Origin: Ceratothoa steindachneri
Lineage: Eukaryota > Arthropoda > Malacostraca > Isopoda > Cymothoidae
Direction of reading: 5' to 3'
Assembly (NCBI GenBank): GCA_963969495.1
Contig: OZ018317.1
Location: forward strand, 226,406,099 to 226,470,098
Length of the DNA stretch: 64,000 bases
Shown here piece by piece: positions 54,434-64,000 of this stretch. The first letter of the stretch is position 1, and the number at the start of each line of letters is the position of its first letter. A program made the translations under genes and the position numbers. The notes below the pieces were generated by a model. That model was not told the DNA's origin. It made no database searches and saw nothing but the letters and a program-made list of their open reading frames with translations.

Positions 54434-55640
54434 ATGTCATGGCAACATCACATAAACGATCTTCGAAGATTATCCCACTTACATTGGGGAGCCGACCGTA
54501 AAACATTCATACATATCTATCGAACGTTACTGCTCCCCAAACTAGATTATGGCAACCATCTCTTTGCTGCACCTACAAAGTGTTTGGTAAGTAAATTAAA
54601 CCCAATCCACCATCAAGCTATTAGAATAGCAACGAGAGCCTACAAAAGCTCTCCTGCCCTGTCCCTATGTATAGCAACAGGCCTGCTACCCCTAAAACTT
54701 CGAAGAGACGAGTATGGTCTAAAATACTTTATCCGATTAAACCGTGAGAACTCCAAACTTTTACGAATCATCCAAAACGCAACTCCACCGGAAAGTTTCA
54801 GACCACGCACATACTATTCATACGCAATGCATTGAAAGAATTAAAATTTTCACCGTTAAAAGTCCTCCAGGAGAAAATCCCGATATTCCACCTTGGAAGG
54901 CAACAGACTTGAAGGTGTGTGAGCTACAACAGTATCTAAGCTCTTTAAACAACACAGAAGAGAACACCTAATGGACACACCAATATACACCGATGGCTCA
55001 AAGTCGGCAGAGGACGTTGGCTATGCAGCCATTTTCCCAGAAGAGAACCAAATGGCGCACTTACAACCAGCAGCATCAGTCCTAACAGCAGAACTCACAG
55101 CAATTTGCATGGCTCTCAACGCCACAAATCAAAATGCTACACAGTGTTATACCATATTTACCGATTCCGCAAGCGCCTTAGCACTCATACAAAATCCAAA
55201 ACAGTACCATCCTCTCATATCAGCCACCTTCTCCATAAAATAAATCTATGCTGGTTGGTGCCCGGGGCATGTAGGCATCACGGAAAACGAACTGGCTGAC
55301 CAAAAGGCTCAAAGAAGCGGCAGAAAAACGCCGGGTAACCAGTAAACGGGCACACCACAGAGACTACATAAATCAAGCTAAGAAATTTATCTTTTCTAAA
55401 TGGAATACAGACTGACTTACAAATGGCTACCCACATCTCAGGAACATTAAAAGAGAAACTAACAAATGGCCGCCATCGGAAAGGAAAAACAAGAGAAGAG
55501 GTAGTGATTGGAAGGCTACGGCTGGGCTACACTTGGATCACCCATAGCTACCGTTTATCAAAAACACAACCCTCCCCACAATATTACAACTGCGATGGGA
55601 GAATAACAATAGACACATGTTAATAGACTGCCAACTCTAC
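54434..55640 (+). pseudogene. Family E ORF2, thumb, RNase H and Cys/His finger
   Basis: Thumb frame 54434-54835 (MSWQHHINDLRRLSHLHWGA, LLLPKLDYGNHLFAAP). RNase H: PIYTDGSKSAEDVGYAAIF (54980; Asp), SVLTAELTAICMAL (about 55078; Glu), TIFTDSASALALIQNP (about 55152; Asp), then GHVGITENELADQKA (about 55266; His and the fourth Asp kept). All four catalytic carboxylates are present, although stops interrupt the frame at 55241 and later. The finger near 55590-55640 reads YYNCDGRI...HVLIDCQ in two frames. Confidence 0.78.
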
Positions 55641-55740
55641 AATACCCAGCGGAACCACCTTCTAGAATCAAGACCAACTTAACGAAATATTCTATCGGAT
55701 AACTCGCTTATGATAAATAACCTAATCAAATACTGAAAAG

Positions 55741-56129
55741 AAACCAATATTTTTAAACATATATAAAAACTAAATTTCTTTTAAACTCATTTGGATCATC
55801 CTCGTAAATCTGTCACATTATCCATTTAATTTTTGGTCATTTCATAAGCAGCAATCACCACAACCCATTGCGCCATCAATCACTCATCAATTCACTCCAA
55901 TCACCTCTACATAACCATTTCAGCATCCCTCACCCTTCACTGTTCCATCTATCAATCTTTTATTAAACCAAGAATTTACTTCTATATAACTCATCGATTA
56001 TTTAAGACATCAAAAAGAATAAAATATTATGAAATAAACCAAGGCCGAATAGACCCGATAGAGGGTGAAAGTGGGCTAAAAACCGTTCAAACAACAACGC
56101 CCAGAAACCGAAACTCAGAGACGAACTCT
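55741..56129 (+). other. Family E 3' region and spacer
   Basis: A- and T-rich, many short A runs, no coding. It probably holds the family E 3' UTR. A defined end or target duplication could not be recognised. Family B on the minus strand starts next to it. Confidence 0.4.
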
Positions 56130-57815
56130 ATCTCTACACCTTGTAGAGAGATAGGTGGCAGAGCAAGAGTCCCCCTCTTCCCCAATGGAAATACACTGCT
56201 TTAGTTTTGCTCGTGGAAAAGCAGAATCCCCTAACATGTGCACCTTTAGAGACCGCATCGACTGTCAGTTGCAACCGACGCGCTGCTGATGGAAGGCGAG
56301 TTGAGGAACAGTATAGTGCCAAGTCATCGACGAACAAGGTCGCAATGCACCCCCTGGGAGAGAGTAAATGATATCATTCATTGCAATTACAAAACTTAAA
56401 AAACTTAAAACGCTGCCCTGATGAACTCCCTACTCTTGAGGTTGCAGGTCATATTAGCTATCCCCAACACGCACCATAAATTGTCGAGATGCTAAGAATT
56501 TTGAATAAAAGACGGTAAAAGACCTTTCATACTCCAAACGTATAGCTGCTTTAAGACGAATTATCTCCATTTTGTATCGTAAGCTTTCTTAATGTCGAAA
56601 AATATGGCCAAGACTCGGTGCTTTAATGAGAGATATTTCCGGACCGATCCCTCGGAACGTACTAAACTAATAGGTCAAGGGTACTATGACCCTTGCAAAA
56701 ACCGCACTGAAATGGATACAGTAAGTGATTGGTTTCTAGGGTCCAGTTCAGGCACACCAACACCATCTTCTCCTGCAACTTACTCAGACAGCTGGTAAGA
56801 GCTATAGGGTGGTAGTGATCTGCGTCCAACCGGGCCCTGCCCGGCCTGCCAGAGGTTAGGACAATTCCAACGCACCATGATGATGGGTAAAAACCCTCGC
56901 CCATAAAAGGTCAGTATAAAAATGACAGTGTGTTGATGGAGGTGCCGAATCGTATCGAAATGGATACCGTCAAGGCCAGAAGAAGTAGCTCCACAAAGAA
57001 ACAATGCAGCACGCAACTCGCGGATGGAGAATAAGGCATTATACGGAAGGTTAGAGTTTGTCTTGAAATTGAAAGGGTGAGACTTCGTTTGATTTATAAC
57101 CTAGAGAATTATTGTAACCGCTGACGCCGCTGACGGCACGGAAATGGTCGGCCAAGGCGTTCTGACCATCGAGGTGTCATTTACTAAGGATCCTTGTAAA
57201 TTGAGGGTGGTGGTATTATGGCCGGTATACCGATCCCGGATCTTATTAATCTTCTTCCAGATCTTTGCTGTAGAGGTCATAGAGGAAATTGATGAAACGT
57301 AGCGACGCCATGAAGTTTAGCGAGCCTGACGAAGGGTTCTTTGGCGAAGTGCCCCAGCCTGGTTTCGGTCAACCTTGTTAACAAGTTTAGGTCCAGCCGG
57401 AATCGGGCATCAGCTAACTTGTAGTTTTTGACGGATGTCGCACACTCTGAAATCCACCAGGGCAATGTTAAGCGACACATTACCAGTCACCTCCGTGGAA
57501 TGGTCTATGTGGCCGCGTTGTTGATAATCAATGTGAAGTACGTCCTACCTCTTCCACACCATTGAAGGTCCATCCCCAAGGACGCACTTGTGAAAGACGC
57601 CTCTCGGACGCCTTCCCAATCGGCATGGCCTAAGTCCCGCTTGAGAGGCATGGTTGTATGAGGGCTAGCTTGAAGGGCCGACAAGACATTAGGGAAGTGG
57701 TCACTCCCATGGAGATCGTCAAGAACTGACCATCGAAAATTAGTGAGGCAATCTTGGGAACAGAGAGACAGGTCAACACAGCTAAAGGAATCCGCCTGGA
57801 CAGGGCAGGATTAAG
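56130..57815 (-). mobile_element. Family B I-type LINE relic (minus strand copy)
   Basis: Read on the minus strand from 57815: endonuclease end (FSCVDLSLCSQDCL, about 57780-57740; DDLHGSDHFPN, about 57718-57685), linker (LTLPWWISECATSVKNYKLA, about 57470), then RT. RT blocks are SSGLDGIHFDTIRHLHQH (about 56985), GFYPSSWCVGIVLTSGRPGR (about 56895), HYHPIALTSCLSKLQEKMV (about 56820), FQCGFCKGHSTLDLLV (about 56710) and motif C MFVDDLALYCSS (56337). It ends at about 56140 in TSKTKAVYFHWGRGG. It overlaps the + strand copy at 46727-46815 in sequence. 5' and 3' parts are missing. Confidence 0.75.
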
Positions 57816-57929
57816 ATTGGTGCCCCTATACATTTGTAATTCAAAATATACACAATAATAAACCATAAAATAAAGTTTTATTTATAAAAAATTCGAAATT
57901 AAACAAAACTTACAGTAAGAAGGAAAATA
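57816..57929. other. AT-rich junction between family B and the hAT-like gene
   Basis: Short AT-rich piece ('aataataaaccataaaataaag'). On the minus strand it would be the 3' flank of the hAT-like gene and includes AATAAA-like words only on the opposite strand. Confidence 0.3.
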
Positions 57930-58290
57930 ATACTTATTTCTGTATGGTTCCATTTTATTTATAGTTGAATAATTTTCTTCTACTTTTTTCCATTGCAAAG
58001 TCTTTAATCAGATCCTCAACCAATCTTACGTAACCCATCTGCTTCTATACATAATAGAGATAAGGGATCCAGCTTGCACGTTGCATAGTTATTCTGGGGG
58101 ATGGGGGTTAAATATATTTCAACGGTGAAAATAAACGCGCAGCTGAGCAATTTGTGACTATTAATGTTAAAAATATACAGAAGGCAATGTTTGCATTTGG
58201 AAAGGCACACTCAATATTGTCTTCTACAATTAATTTATAAAGTTCTACATGACTGAATCTTGTGTTTACATTTCATGTTACACTGAACTT
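57930..58290 (-). pseudogene. hAT/ZMYM1-like protein, C-terminal dimerisation part
   Basis: Minus-strand frames give VEDNIECAFPNANIAFCIFL (about 58222-58160), a degraded SAARLFSPLKYI stretch (about 58140; family AERSFSKLKLIK), and EDLIKDFAMEKSRRK (about 58020-57972). This is the hAT C-terminal dimerisation region found in ZMYM1-like proteins and hAT transposases. It continues the protein read at 59935-61920; the two parts are separated by TA repeats, a palindrome and a mariner. Confidence 0.68.
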
Positions 58291-58295
58291 CTGGT

Positions 58296-58298
<3 letters not shown>

Positions 58299-58342
<44 letters not shown>
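58299..58342. repeat. TA microsatellite (left)
   Basis: An uninterrupted TA tract directly before the left inverted repeat of the DD41D mariner. The last TA (58341-58342) serves as its target site. Confidence 0.95.
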
Positions 58343-58345
<3 letters not shown>

Positions 58346-59649
58346 GGTGTTCCATTAAGACGGATCGAAGTTAGCAGTAAATAAAAGTGTTATTGGTGAA
58401 AATTTATTGATTTCCTATTGGATCATGTTAGTTGAGTCATGACAATTATGTGTGAAAAATAATATCGCCTAAATGTCCGCCAATGCTTCGGCGGCACACC
58501 TCCACTTGATGGTCAAAATTTTGATAACGTCTCTGCATATTTGCTCCTCGATCTAACCAATATGCCTTATTATCTCATCCTTCAGCTGTTGACTTGTTGT
58601 TGGCTTGTTGGCATAGACCTTACTTTTGAGATGACCCCAAAGGAAGAAATCTAAAGGCGTCAAGTCACATGATCGTGGTGGCCAATTGATCTCGCTGTTT
58701 CGAGAAATGATGCGACCTAGGAACTTCTCATTCAATAAAGACATTGTTGCATTGGCTGTGTGGTGTGGCATGTGGCGCCGTCCTGTTGAAACCACAAATC
58801 TTCGACATCCATAGAATTCAATTCAGGCCATAAAAAGTTGGTTATCATGGCACGGTATCGCTCGCCTATCACCGTAGCAAAATTCCCGCCATCATTTTCA
58901 AAGAAATACTGCCCAATGATTCCGCTAGCAAAAAATGCACACCAAACAGTGACTTTTTGTGGATGCAGTGGCTTTTCAACAATCTTCCTGAGATTTTTAT
59001 CAGCCCAAATGCGAAAATTATGCTTATTAACGAATCCACCAAGATGAAAATGGGCTTCATCACCAAAGATGATTTTTTTGCGAAAAATCATCATTGGCTT
59101 GTCTTTGCTCGTGCACCCAATTGACGAATGTACGGCGCTTCAAATGGTCAGCAGTCTTCAGTTCTTGTGTCAATTGAATTTTGTAAGCGTGTAGAGACAA
59201 ATGTTTTGTCAAAATTCGATGTAACGTTGTTGTGGAGAGGTTTAATTCCTGCGCACGATGACGAATAGAGTTGTCTGGATCTTCGGCCACATTCTCGCTC
59301 ACTGCAACAATGTTTTCAGCTGAACAGCGTAAACGAGCACGCAATGGCGTTTTCATATCATCCACCTACCCCATTTGTTTGAATTTACGAACAATTTTCT
59401 CAATTGAACTCTCGGTTGGTTGATTATATTGACCCCAAAAATCGCGAAGTGCCCGAAATGCGTTTCTGTTTGAACGTCCATTTTCGTAATAAGCTTCGAT
59501 AACTTTAACGCGTTGTTGGATTATTAATCTTTCAATGGTTGAAATTGCCAAAGACTGAAGTTGTTAAATCTGAACGAAAAAGAAAAAAATCATTAGACGC
59601 TTAAACTTAACTCACATTAAAAATCGGTCCAAATTATTGGAACACCCTT
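58343..59649 (-). mobile_element. DD41D (rosa-type) mariner with TIRs
   Basis: Left end AAGGGTGTTCCATTAAGACG (58343) and right end, read on the minus strand, AAGGGTGTTCCAATAATTTG (from 59649). They are imperfect inverted repeats flanked by TA on both sides, in TA microsatellites. The element is 1307 bp, about full length for a mariner. The transposase is on the minus strand in four overlapping frames. Confidence 0.88.
58490..59551 (-). pseudogene. DD41D mariner transposase, frameshifted
   Basis: From 59551: ERLIIQQRVKVIEAYYENGR and RNAFRALRDFWGQYNQPTES form the first HTH (stop at 59366). From 59365: RARLRCSAENIVAVSENVAE and LNLSTTTLHRILTKHLSLHA form the second HTH. From 59094: IIFGDEAHFHLGGFVNKHNF (first Asp), HPQKVTVWCAFFASGIIGQY and WFQQDGATCHT (second Asp). 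From 58795: INWPPRSCDLTPLDFFLWGH (third Asp). Counting across the frame change gives 41 residues between the second and third Asp, the DD41D spacing. All three Asp are present. One stop and three frame changes make it inactive. Confidence 0.82.
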
Positions 59650-59668
59650 TATATATATATATATATAT

Positions 59669-59722
<54 letters not shown>
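59650..59722. repeat. TA microsatellite (centre)
   Basis: TA tract with one TG interruption (59669-59670), following the right end of the DD41D mariner. Confidence 0.95.
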
Positions 59723-59726
<4 letters not shown>

Positions 59727-59762
59727 AACTGTGAATCACGAAAATAAGGAACGTGAGGAATT

Positions 59763-59844
59763 TATGAATAACGTTACAGCCACGAGGAAAATAAAACAAC
59801 GGAAAGTTCTCCGTTGTTTCATTTTCCTCGTGGCTGTAACGTTA

Positions 59845-59850
<6 letters not shown>
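59763..59850. repeat. Palindrome with 41-bp arms
   Basis: 59763-59803 is the reverse complement of 59810-59850 with one mismatch (A against G about two thirds along the arm), leaving a 6-base loop. The arms begin TATGAATAACGTTACAGCC. Both sides run into TA repeats. The unit is read as an 88-bp hairpin; it has no coding capacity and its family is not recognised. Confidence 0.95.

Positions 59851-59922
<72 letters not shown>
59849..59922. repeat. TA microsatellite (right)
   Basis: Uninterrupted TA tract on the right side of the palindrome, ending where the hAT-like coding sequence resumes. Confidence 0.95.
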
Positions 59923-59926
<4 letters not shown>

Positions 59927-61920
59927 TGCAGAAGCTCAGCTGAGAAATTACATACTGTTGAAGTCCTCTGGGTAAGCATTAATCAGCTTTTGACAGCACT
60001 GACCTTTCAATGTTAGTAGAGGATGATGTGACATTATATCGCACGTCCTTTGAAAAGAAAATCTCTCTGCTATTTCTTTGTATCTCTCTCCTCCTCTTTT
60101 TATCTCAGTTGCAATTTTGTCAACAATTATGTAAAAGGTGGTGATACGAAGTTTATCTTTGGCATTCAGATTTACTTCTGGCGTATATCCGTCATTGGGT
60201 ACCTTCTTTCGGATACGTTTGCGAGTTGTAGCTGCTTTGTAATCAACATCTGATCACAGTTTCTTTGCATCTTTTTCATATTTTTCAAATTCATCTGGTG
60301 AAATGCACAGTTGATTAGCTAATGATGCATACAGATCTGCACATGTTTAAAGTTAACATCCTCATTTTGTAGAACTTTGCTTACTCTGTGAAAATTCTGC
60401 AAAATCTCATTCCAAAGATTCAACATAAAACAAATTCTAACTCTTGAAACTTATCTGCAAAATTATTTGCTTCTCTTCTAGCGTCTCCCTTTTGTGACTG
60501 GTCTTCGGCTATATATTATAATGCCTCTAAAATTTCAAGCAAAGATTTCAAAATTGCTGCTATTCCCATAGCATGTGCCTCTCATCTGAGAGGGATTTCA
60601 AGACACTTTCATTTTCCACCGGCTGGTTGAGACTGATAAAAAGATATAGAGTAATTGTACTGTAGAAAAGAAATCAACAGCACTTCGGCCAACCAGATTT
60701 AGTGAATGAGTTGCACTGGATACATACGAGTATATAGCAAACTTGTTTGTTTCTAAAAAAAAAATGCTGCGTCCCCTTATAACGCCCAGAAATATTAGCA
60801 GCATTGTCATATGACTGACTAACATTTGAAAAAATTAGCCTACAAGGTTCACGTAACTACTGAGACAGCTGGTTTGCTATTTTCTCTCCGGTGTGGCTTT
60901 TTATTTCCAGAGGGATTAAAAAGCGTTCAATAGGTTGTCTATATTTTAAGTACCTAAGTACGACACAACTGATCGCTATGTGATAAATCTGGTGTTGAAT
61001 CAACAGACAAACTAAAATAACCAGAAGATTTAACTTAATCAGCAATGAACGCATGGGCCTTTTGTGCCATTAATTGAATAAGTTCCTCGCAGGTGTATTT
61101 AGGCTTGCTAAAAATAGATCAAACTGGCCTATGAGTTAAAGTAGTCTATAAAAAATCCCATTTTACAATGATCCGAACGTTTCTTCTCTTCCTCGAAAAG
61201 CCAAGCTACGTTCAGCTAACGTACAAATAACGGCTATGACACGCCTCAAGACATGTTCCCAGTTAATCACACTCTTCCTAACTTTGTTTCTCCAACGGCG
61301 AGTTAAATATGTTAGCAATGAGTAGTGATTTTCTAATGCCTATTAATTATAATAGTATTTCCCCAGTCACTAAACCCTTCTCTTATAACAAAATTTGAGA
61401 AACTTTTATGAAAAAAACAGTTTACAAACAAAACAATACACTGGTCCAATTGGTCGTAAATACAGTAACCACTCTTGTATTTCTTACCATTGTCTTTTGT
61501 TCCAATAAAATGTTTCTGTGAATAATACCTTACTGACTTACCACTACTAAAATACAATTAAGACTTACTAAATGGCCCATTGTGGTGTTGACAGTTACTG
61601 GGTCCACAAGCGATCTAATAGGCCACATCATCAGCAGAGAAATCAACCTACAACCGTGGATCTTTTGTCAAATTGTGATTTTCTTCATCTTATACAGACA
61701 GAATAATTTCCCTGCGATCGCCATGATCCACCAAACTTCCATTTTCATAATTTATTTGAGCTTTAGAATGTATTGTAAAGTAACTTGAATCAACAAATCC
61801 AGTAGAGGTATCCATATCAAGAGAATTTAAAGGCAAAGTGAGATCAGTTATGAGACATGTACTAGATGAAACTGCTTGTGACACCTCATATTTTAATTCT
61901 GAAGTGATCAAAGTGGTATT
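59923..61920 (-). pseudogene. hAT/ZMYM1-like gene, central and N-terminal part, decayed
   Basis: Read on the minus strand. A leading region (61911-61690) precedes a TTF-type zinc-finger stretch: GKSVRYYSQKHFIGTKDNGK, then SNFVIREGFSDWGNT (61557-61340). The DUF4371-like region follows: CVVLRYLKYRQPIERFLIPL and SHTGEKIANQLSQ (about 60965-60857). Next is ATHSLNLVGRSAVDFFSTVQ then LLYIFLSVSTSRWKM (60710-60610), the HSLNLV block typical of hAT-like ZMYM1 proteins. The hAT-like helices follow down to a YPEDFNS-like stretch (59975) and LLQF next to the TA repeat. Many stops. It is either a decayed hAT transposon or a decayed ZMYM1-type derivative; no terminal repeats were found. Confidence 0.68.
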
Positions 61921-63385
61921 TACCGGATTTACCGTATTTGTGTTTACTGCTGATGACGGACATTGGTTTTGACCTGGAATGTGTATATCATGTTGTGGAA
62001 CTTGCGTCTAGATATCAGTTAGCTTTGCAATCTTGGACTATAATTCCAAAATCTTCTCTTATTTCTTGTTTGATAGTTTTTGTTTGTGTGCATTACTTAG
62101 CTAAATCCGTTTCATCTAGGTTCCTGGGGTCTGTTAAATACAGAAATAAAAAGATAATTTTGTTTGAATTATCGTTCACGTGGTTGTGCCCATTCTTCTG
62201 GACATGTAATTATTTCTATGACGCCAATGACCCTCCGTCGGTAGATTTGGCACAAACTCAAGATGATCAGGCAGTCGGCGCAACGGAATCCTTCTTGTGA
62301 GAAAGGACTGCCTGTTGTTCGGTAAACGGTGTAATCTTACGTTAAATGATGATTCTTGCAAGGGGTTCGATCATCGAAGAGGGCGGTAATCTTAAGTGAT
62401 CGCAGCAATTCAACGTAATTTGTGTGCCCGTCTTCGAAACCCGGTACGACACAGTGGGGGAGAGAAGGAGCTGTATGGCTTTAGCTTTATTCAAAGTACA
62501 AGATATGCTCAAAATGCCTGCTGACCTGAAGTTTACAAGTGCCTTATATAATTAAAGGTGGGGGCTCACTCCCAAAAGGGTTTACCAATATGATAGTACT
62601 TAAGGAGGAGCTATGGGCTAGTTTAATGGAAGTCTTCCAATCCTATATTACGTGGGAGGAGTTTTCACAAGTTTTTTAAGTGGCTCTACCAATGTTAACA
62701 TAAGAAGGGCAGGCTGCTATCCAACTCTGCCTGTTTATTTGCTAATTATTTCGACCAATGGGTAGGCTTACAACCTTTCCGAACTTATCTTAGAAGCCGG
62801 TAGCACCGGTGAATAGAAAAGGATTTTTTATAGTATAACAGATTCTTAAGCATTTTTTCTCAGCAGTATTTTCGTTATTTTTGTTTACATGATTTTTTCA
62901 GCAATACCATCGAGAAAGGTGGAAAGGTTAATTAAAAAAATATTAAACCTGAGAGAGTTGGATTTTGAGAACATCTGAACTTTTAGCATTGTTTGAGTTA
63001 TAGCACGCTTAGACGGCGAAAATTTGCTGTTGCATCATCTATGGTCAGAAATCAATTACAAAGTTTGGTTATGCGTAAGAGACTGGGATAAACCCAGTTG
63101 AGCTTTGAAAACAAAATGTAACCTTTATGAACTGCAAAGAATTTCATTCGTATCCGTCTATCTATTATCTATCAATCTCTGTCTATCGACTTATATGTAA
63201 ATGTGTTTTCTTCCTAAGTATGGAAGTGAGAGGCGGGCTTTCTTTTTCATCTAACTATACTATAGATACTTTCCTTTGCTAAGGAATCAACACAGCTACA
63301 AATATCATAAGCCGAACAATATGGGCAATTTTATTCCCAGCTTACTGCTGAATCTTGTGCTTTAATTAAGAAAGACATTTTGTTT
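61921..63385. other. AT-rich stretch, no gene recognised
   Basis: Possibly contains the start of the hAT-like gene up to about 62300, but no conserved domain is visible. From 62430 on, mixed sequence without protein similarity or clear repeats. Confidence 0.35.
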
Positions 63386-63973
63386 CCCAATCGTCTTTTC
63401 AAGTTCTACAAACTGTATAGAGGAAATAAAGATGTCACTTATAGTTTTTGAGAAAAAAAACATCAAACACAAAAAAATGTATTTTTTAATTTTTCATATG
63501 AAAAAAACACTATAAAATAAAATTTATAGATGCTATCTTAATAGAAATGCTACAGTTTGTAGAACGTGAAAGGACAAATCGAATGCATTTGAATCATTTC
63601 TTTACGACGAAAAATGACGGATCCGTAGCAATTTGAATAGTTCCCCTAAAAGTCGTTTTTTTTCCGTATTTTTTCGGGATATCTCGTTTTCTATCACGAA
63701 ATCGGGAAAAATTACAAAACAATTTTCTTTTTATTCTCTATTAGTGTAACAAATTTTAGCACTCGAGCTTTAAAATTAAAAAAAGTTATAAAGAAAGGGA
63801 AACTTTCCTAATATTGGAGTACACATTGCCAGTTACCAAAAATAGGCTCTCCTGAATTTTTTGTTTTCAAAATTTCGGTATTTTTAAGTCACTAAGGATC
63901 CGGAAGTATTGGTGTTAAATTAATAATTTAAAGTGCATTCGATTTGTCTTTTCAATCTCTACAAATCTGCGTA
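63386..63973. repeat. Three copies of a 35-42-bp motif in alternating orientation
   Basis: 63386-63420 (minus), 63549-63590 (plus) and 63932-63973 (minus) share a motif of the form CTACAGTTTGTAGAACgTGAAAgGAC followed by a GAATGCATTT-like end in two of them. Alternating orientation makes fold-back structures of about 200 and 420 bp. The surroundings are AT-rich with no coding. It could be a fold-back element or satellite unit. Confidence 0.55.
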
Positions 63974-64000
63974 GGTATTTTACGATATCATTTATAGCTT

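Larger units (their letters stand above)
50345..55740 (+). mobile_element. Family E: A-rich, nearly full-length I-type LINE
   Basis: A different LINE with strongly A/C-rich coding strand and few G, unlike the GC-rich Nimb-like copies. Order: gag-like ORF1 (50362-51660), endonuclease (52210-52870), RT (53490-54430), thumb (54434-54700), RNase H (54971-55310), Cys/His finger (about 55590-55640), then an AT-rich 3' end. It starts almost at its own ATG, right behind a Nimb-like leader+gag fragment. All ORFs carry stops or frameshifts. Confidence 0.8.

Noticed and set aside
59668..59943. Open frames of alternating Tyr-Ile
   Set aside because: They are translations of the TA microsatellites.
62176..62361. 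Minus-strand open frame as the N-terminus of the hAT-like gene
   Set aside because: No similarity to the family in this frame; the supported domains begin only below about 61900.
62430..62720. Possible LTR or gene start
   Set aside because: No second LTR copy, no TG...CA ends, no primer-binding site or protein that I could verify.
1..64000. CRISPR arrays, operons, bacterial promoters or terminators
   Set aside because: None seen; the sequence is eukaryotic with introns, LINEs and mariners. The tandem repeats found are pairs inside LINEs, not spaced arrays.

Overview
This is eukaryotic genomic DNA, not a bacterial locus. It has long introns with GT/AG splice sites, TA microsatellites and a very dense load of decayed transposable elements. 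The repeat spectrum (several I-superfamily LINEs carrying RNase H, an L2 LINE, a CR1-like LINE, mori-type and DD41D mariners, a Tc1-like element, long TA tracts) suggests an arthropod, perhaps a crustacean. That placement is inference; no species can be named from the sequence.

Only one host gene can be supported, on the + strand. Three phase-0 exons (9193-9432, 19517-19675, 28579-28653) encode the C-terminus of a protein ending in an extended PHD finger like that at the C-terminus of TCF20/RAI1 chromatin proteins. Its last two introns (about 10.1 and 8.9 kb) are filled with transposons. Upstream exons lie before the window, and a transposon fills 1-8869.

Most of the rest is copies of one GC-rich I-superfamily LINE, called here Nimb-like. 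Its order is: GC-rich leader, gag-like ORF1 with CCHC zinc knuckles, AP endonuclease, reverse transcriptase, RNase H, C-terminal Cys/His finger, and a 3' UTR with two hairpins and a short A tail. Copies or parts lie at 1-8869 (with an L2 nested inside at 1458-3455), 10325-14870, 16652-17366, 20344-27680 (with a second truncated copy nested at 23738-24484), 30431-31990, 36060-36455, 37208-39390 and 39391-46160. Leader or leader+gag pieces also lie at 33936-34130 and 48605-50321. All are broken by stops, frameshifts or deletions. Four of them contain a short direct tandem duplication (74, 161, 200 and 687 bp).

Other LINE families are: a relic called family B at 46190-48160 (+) and again at 56130-57815 (-); a relic called family C at 34130-35515 (interrupted by a tRNA-derived SINE) and possibly 48300-48604; an A-rich, almost full-length element called family E at 50345-55740; and a CR1-like 3' relic at 32430-33010 (-).

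DNA transposons are: a Tc1-like relic (15137-15770), a mori-type mariner with terminal inverted repeats and TA duplications (15827-17894, carrying a nested LINE fragment and a hairpin MITE), an internally deleted mariner (17969-18870), a DD41D mariner (58343-59649), and a minus-strand hAT/ZMYM1-like gene (57930-61920). The hAT-like gene is split by the DD41D mariner, TA repeats and a 41-bp-arm palindrome.

The coding relics are not expected to work together; the window reads as a transposon graveyard at and downstream of the 3' end of a chromatin-protein gene. The observations most worth a second look are the exon chain of the host gene, the conserved double hairpin at the LINE 3' end, the recurrent loss of the fourth RNase H catalytic Asp, the leader/body chimaeras, the fold-back junction of the 687-bp duplication, and the palindrome inside TA repeats.
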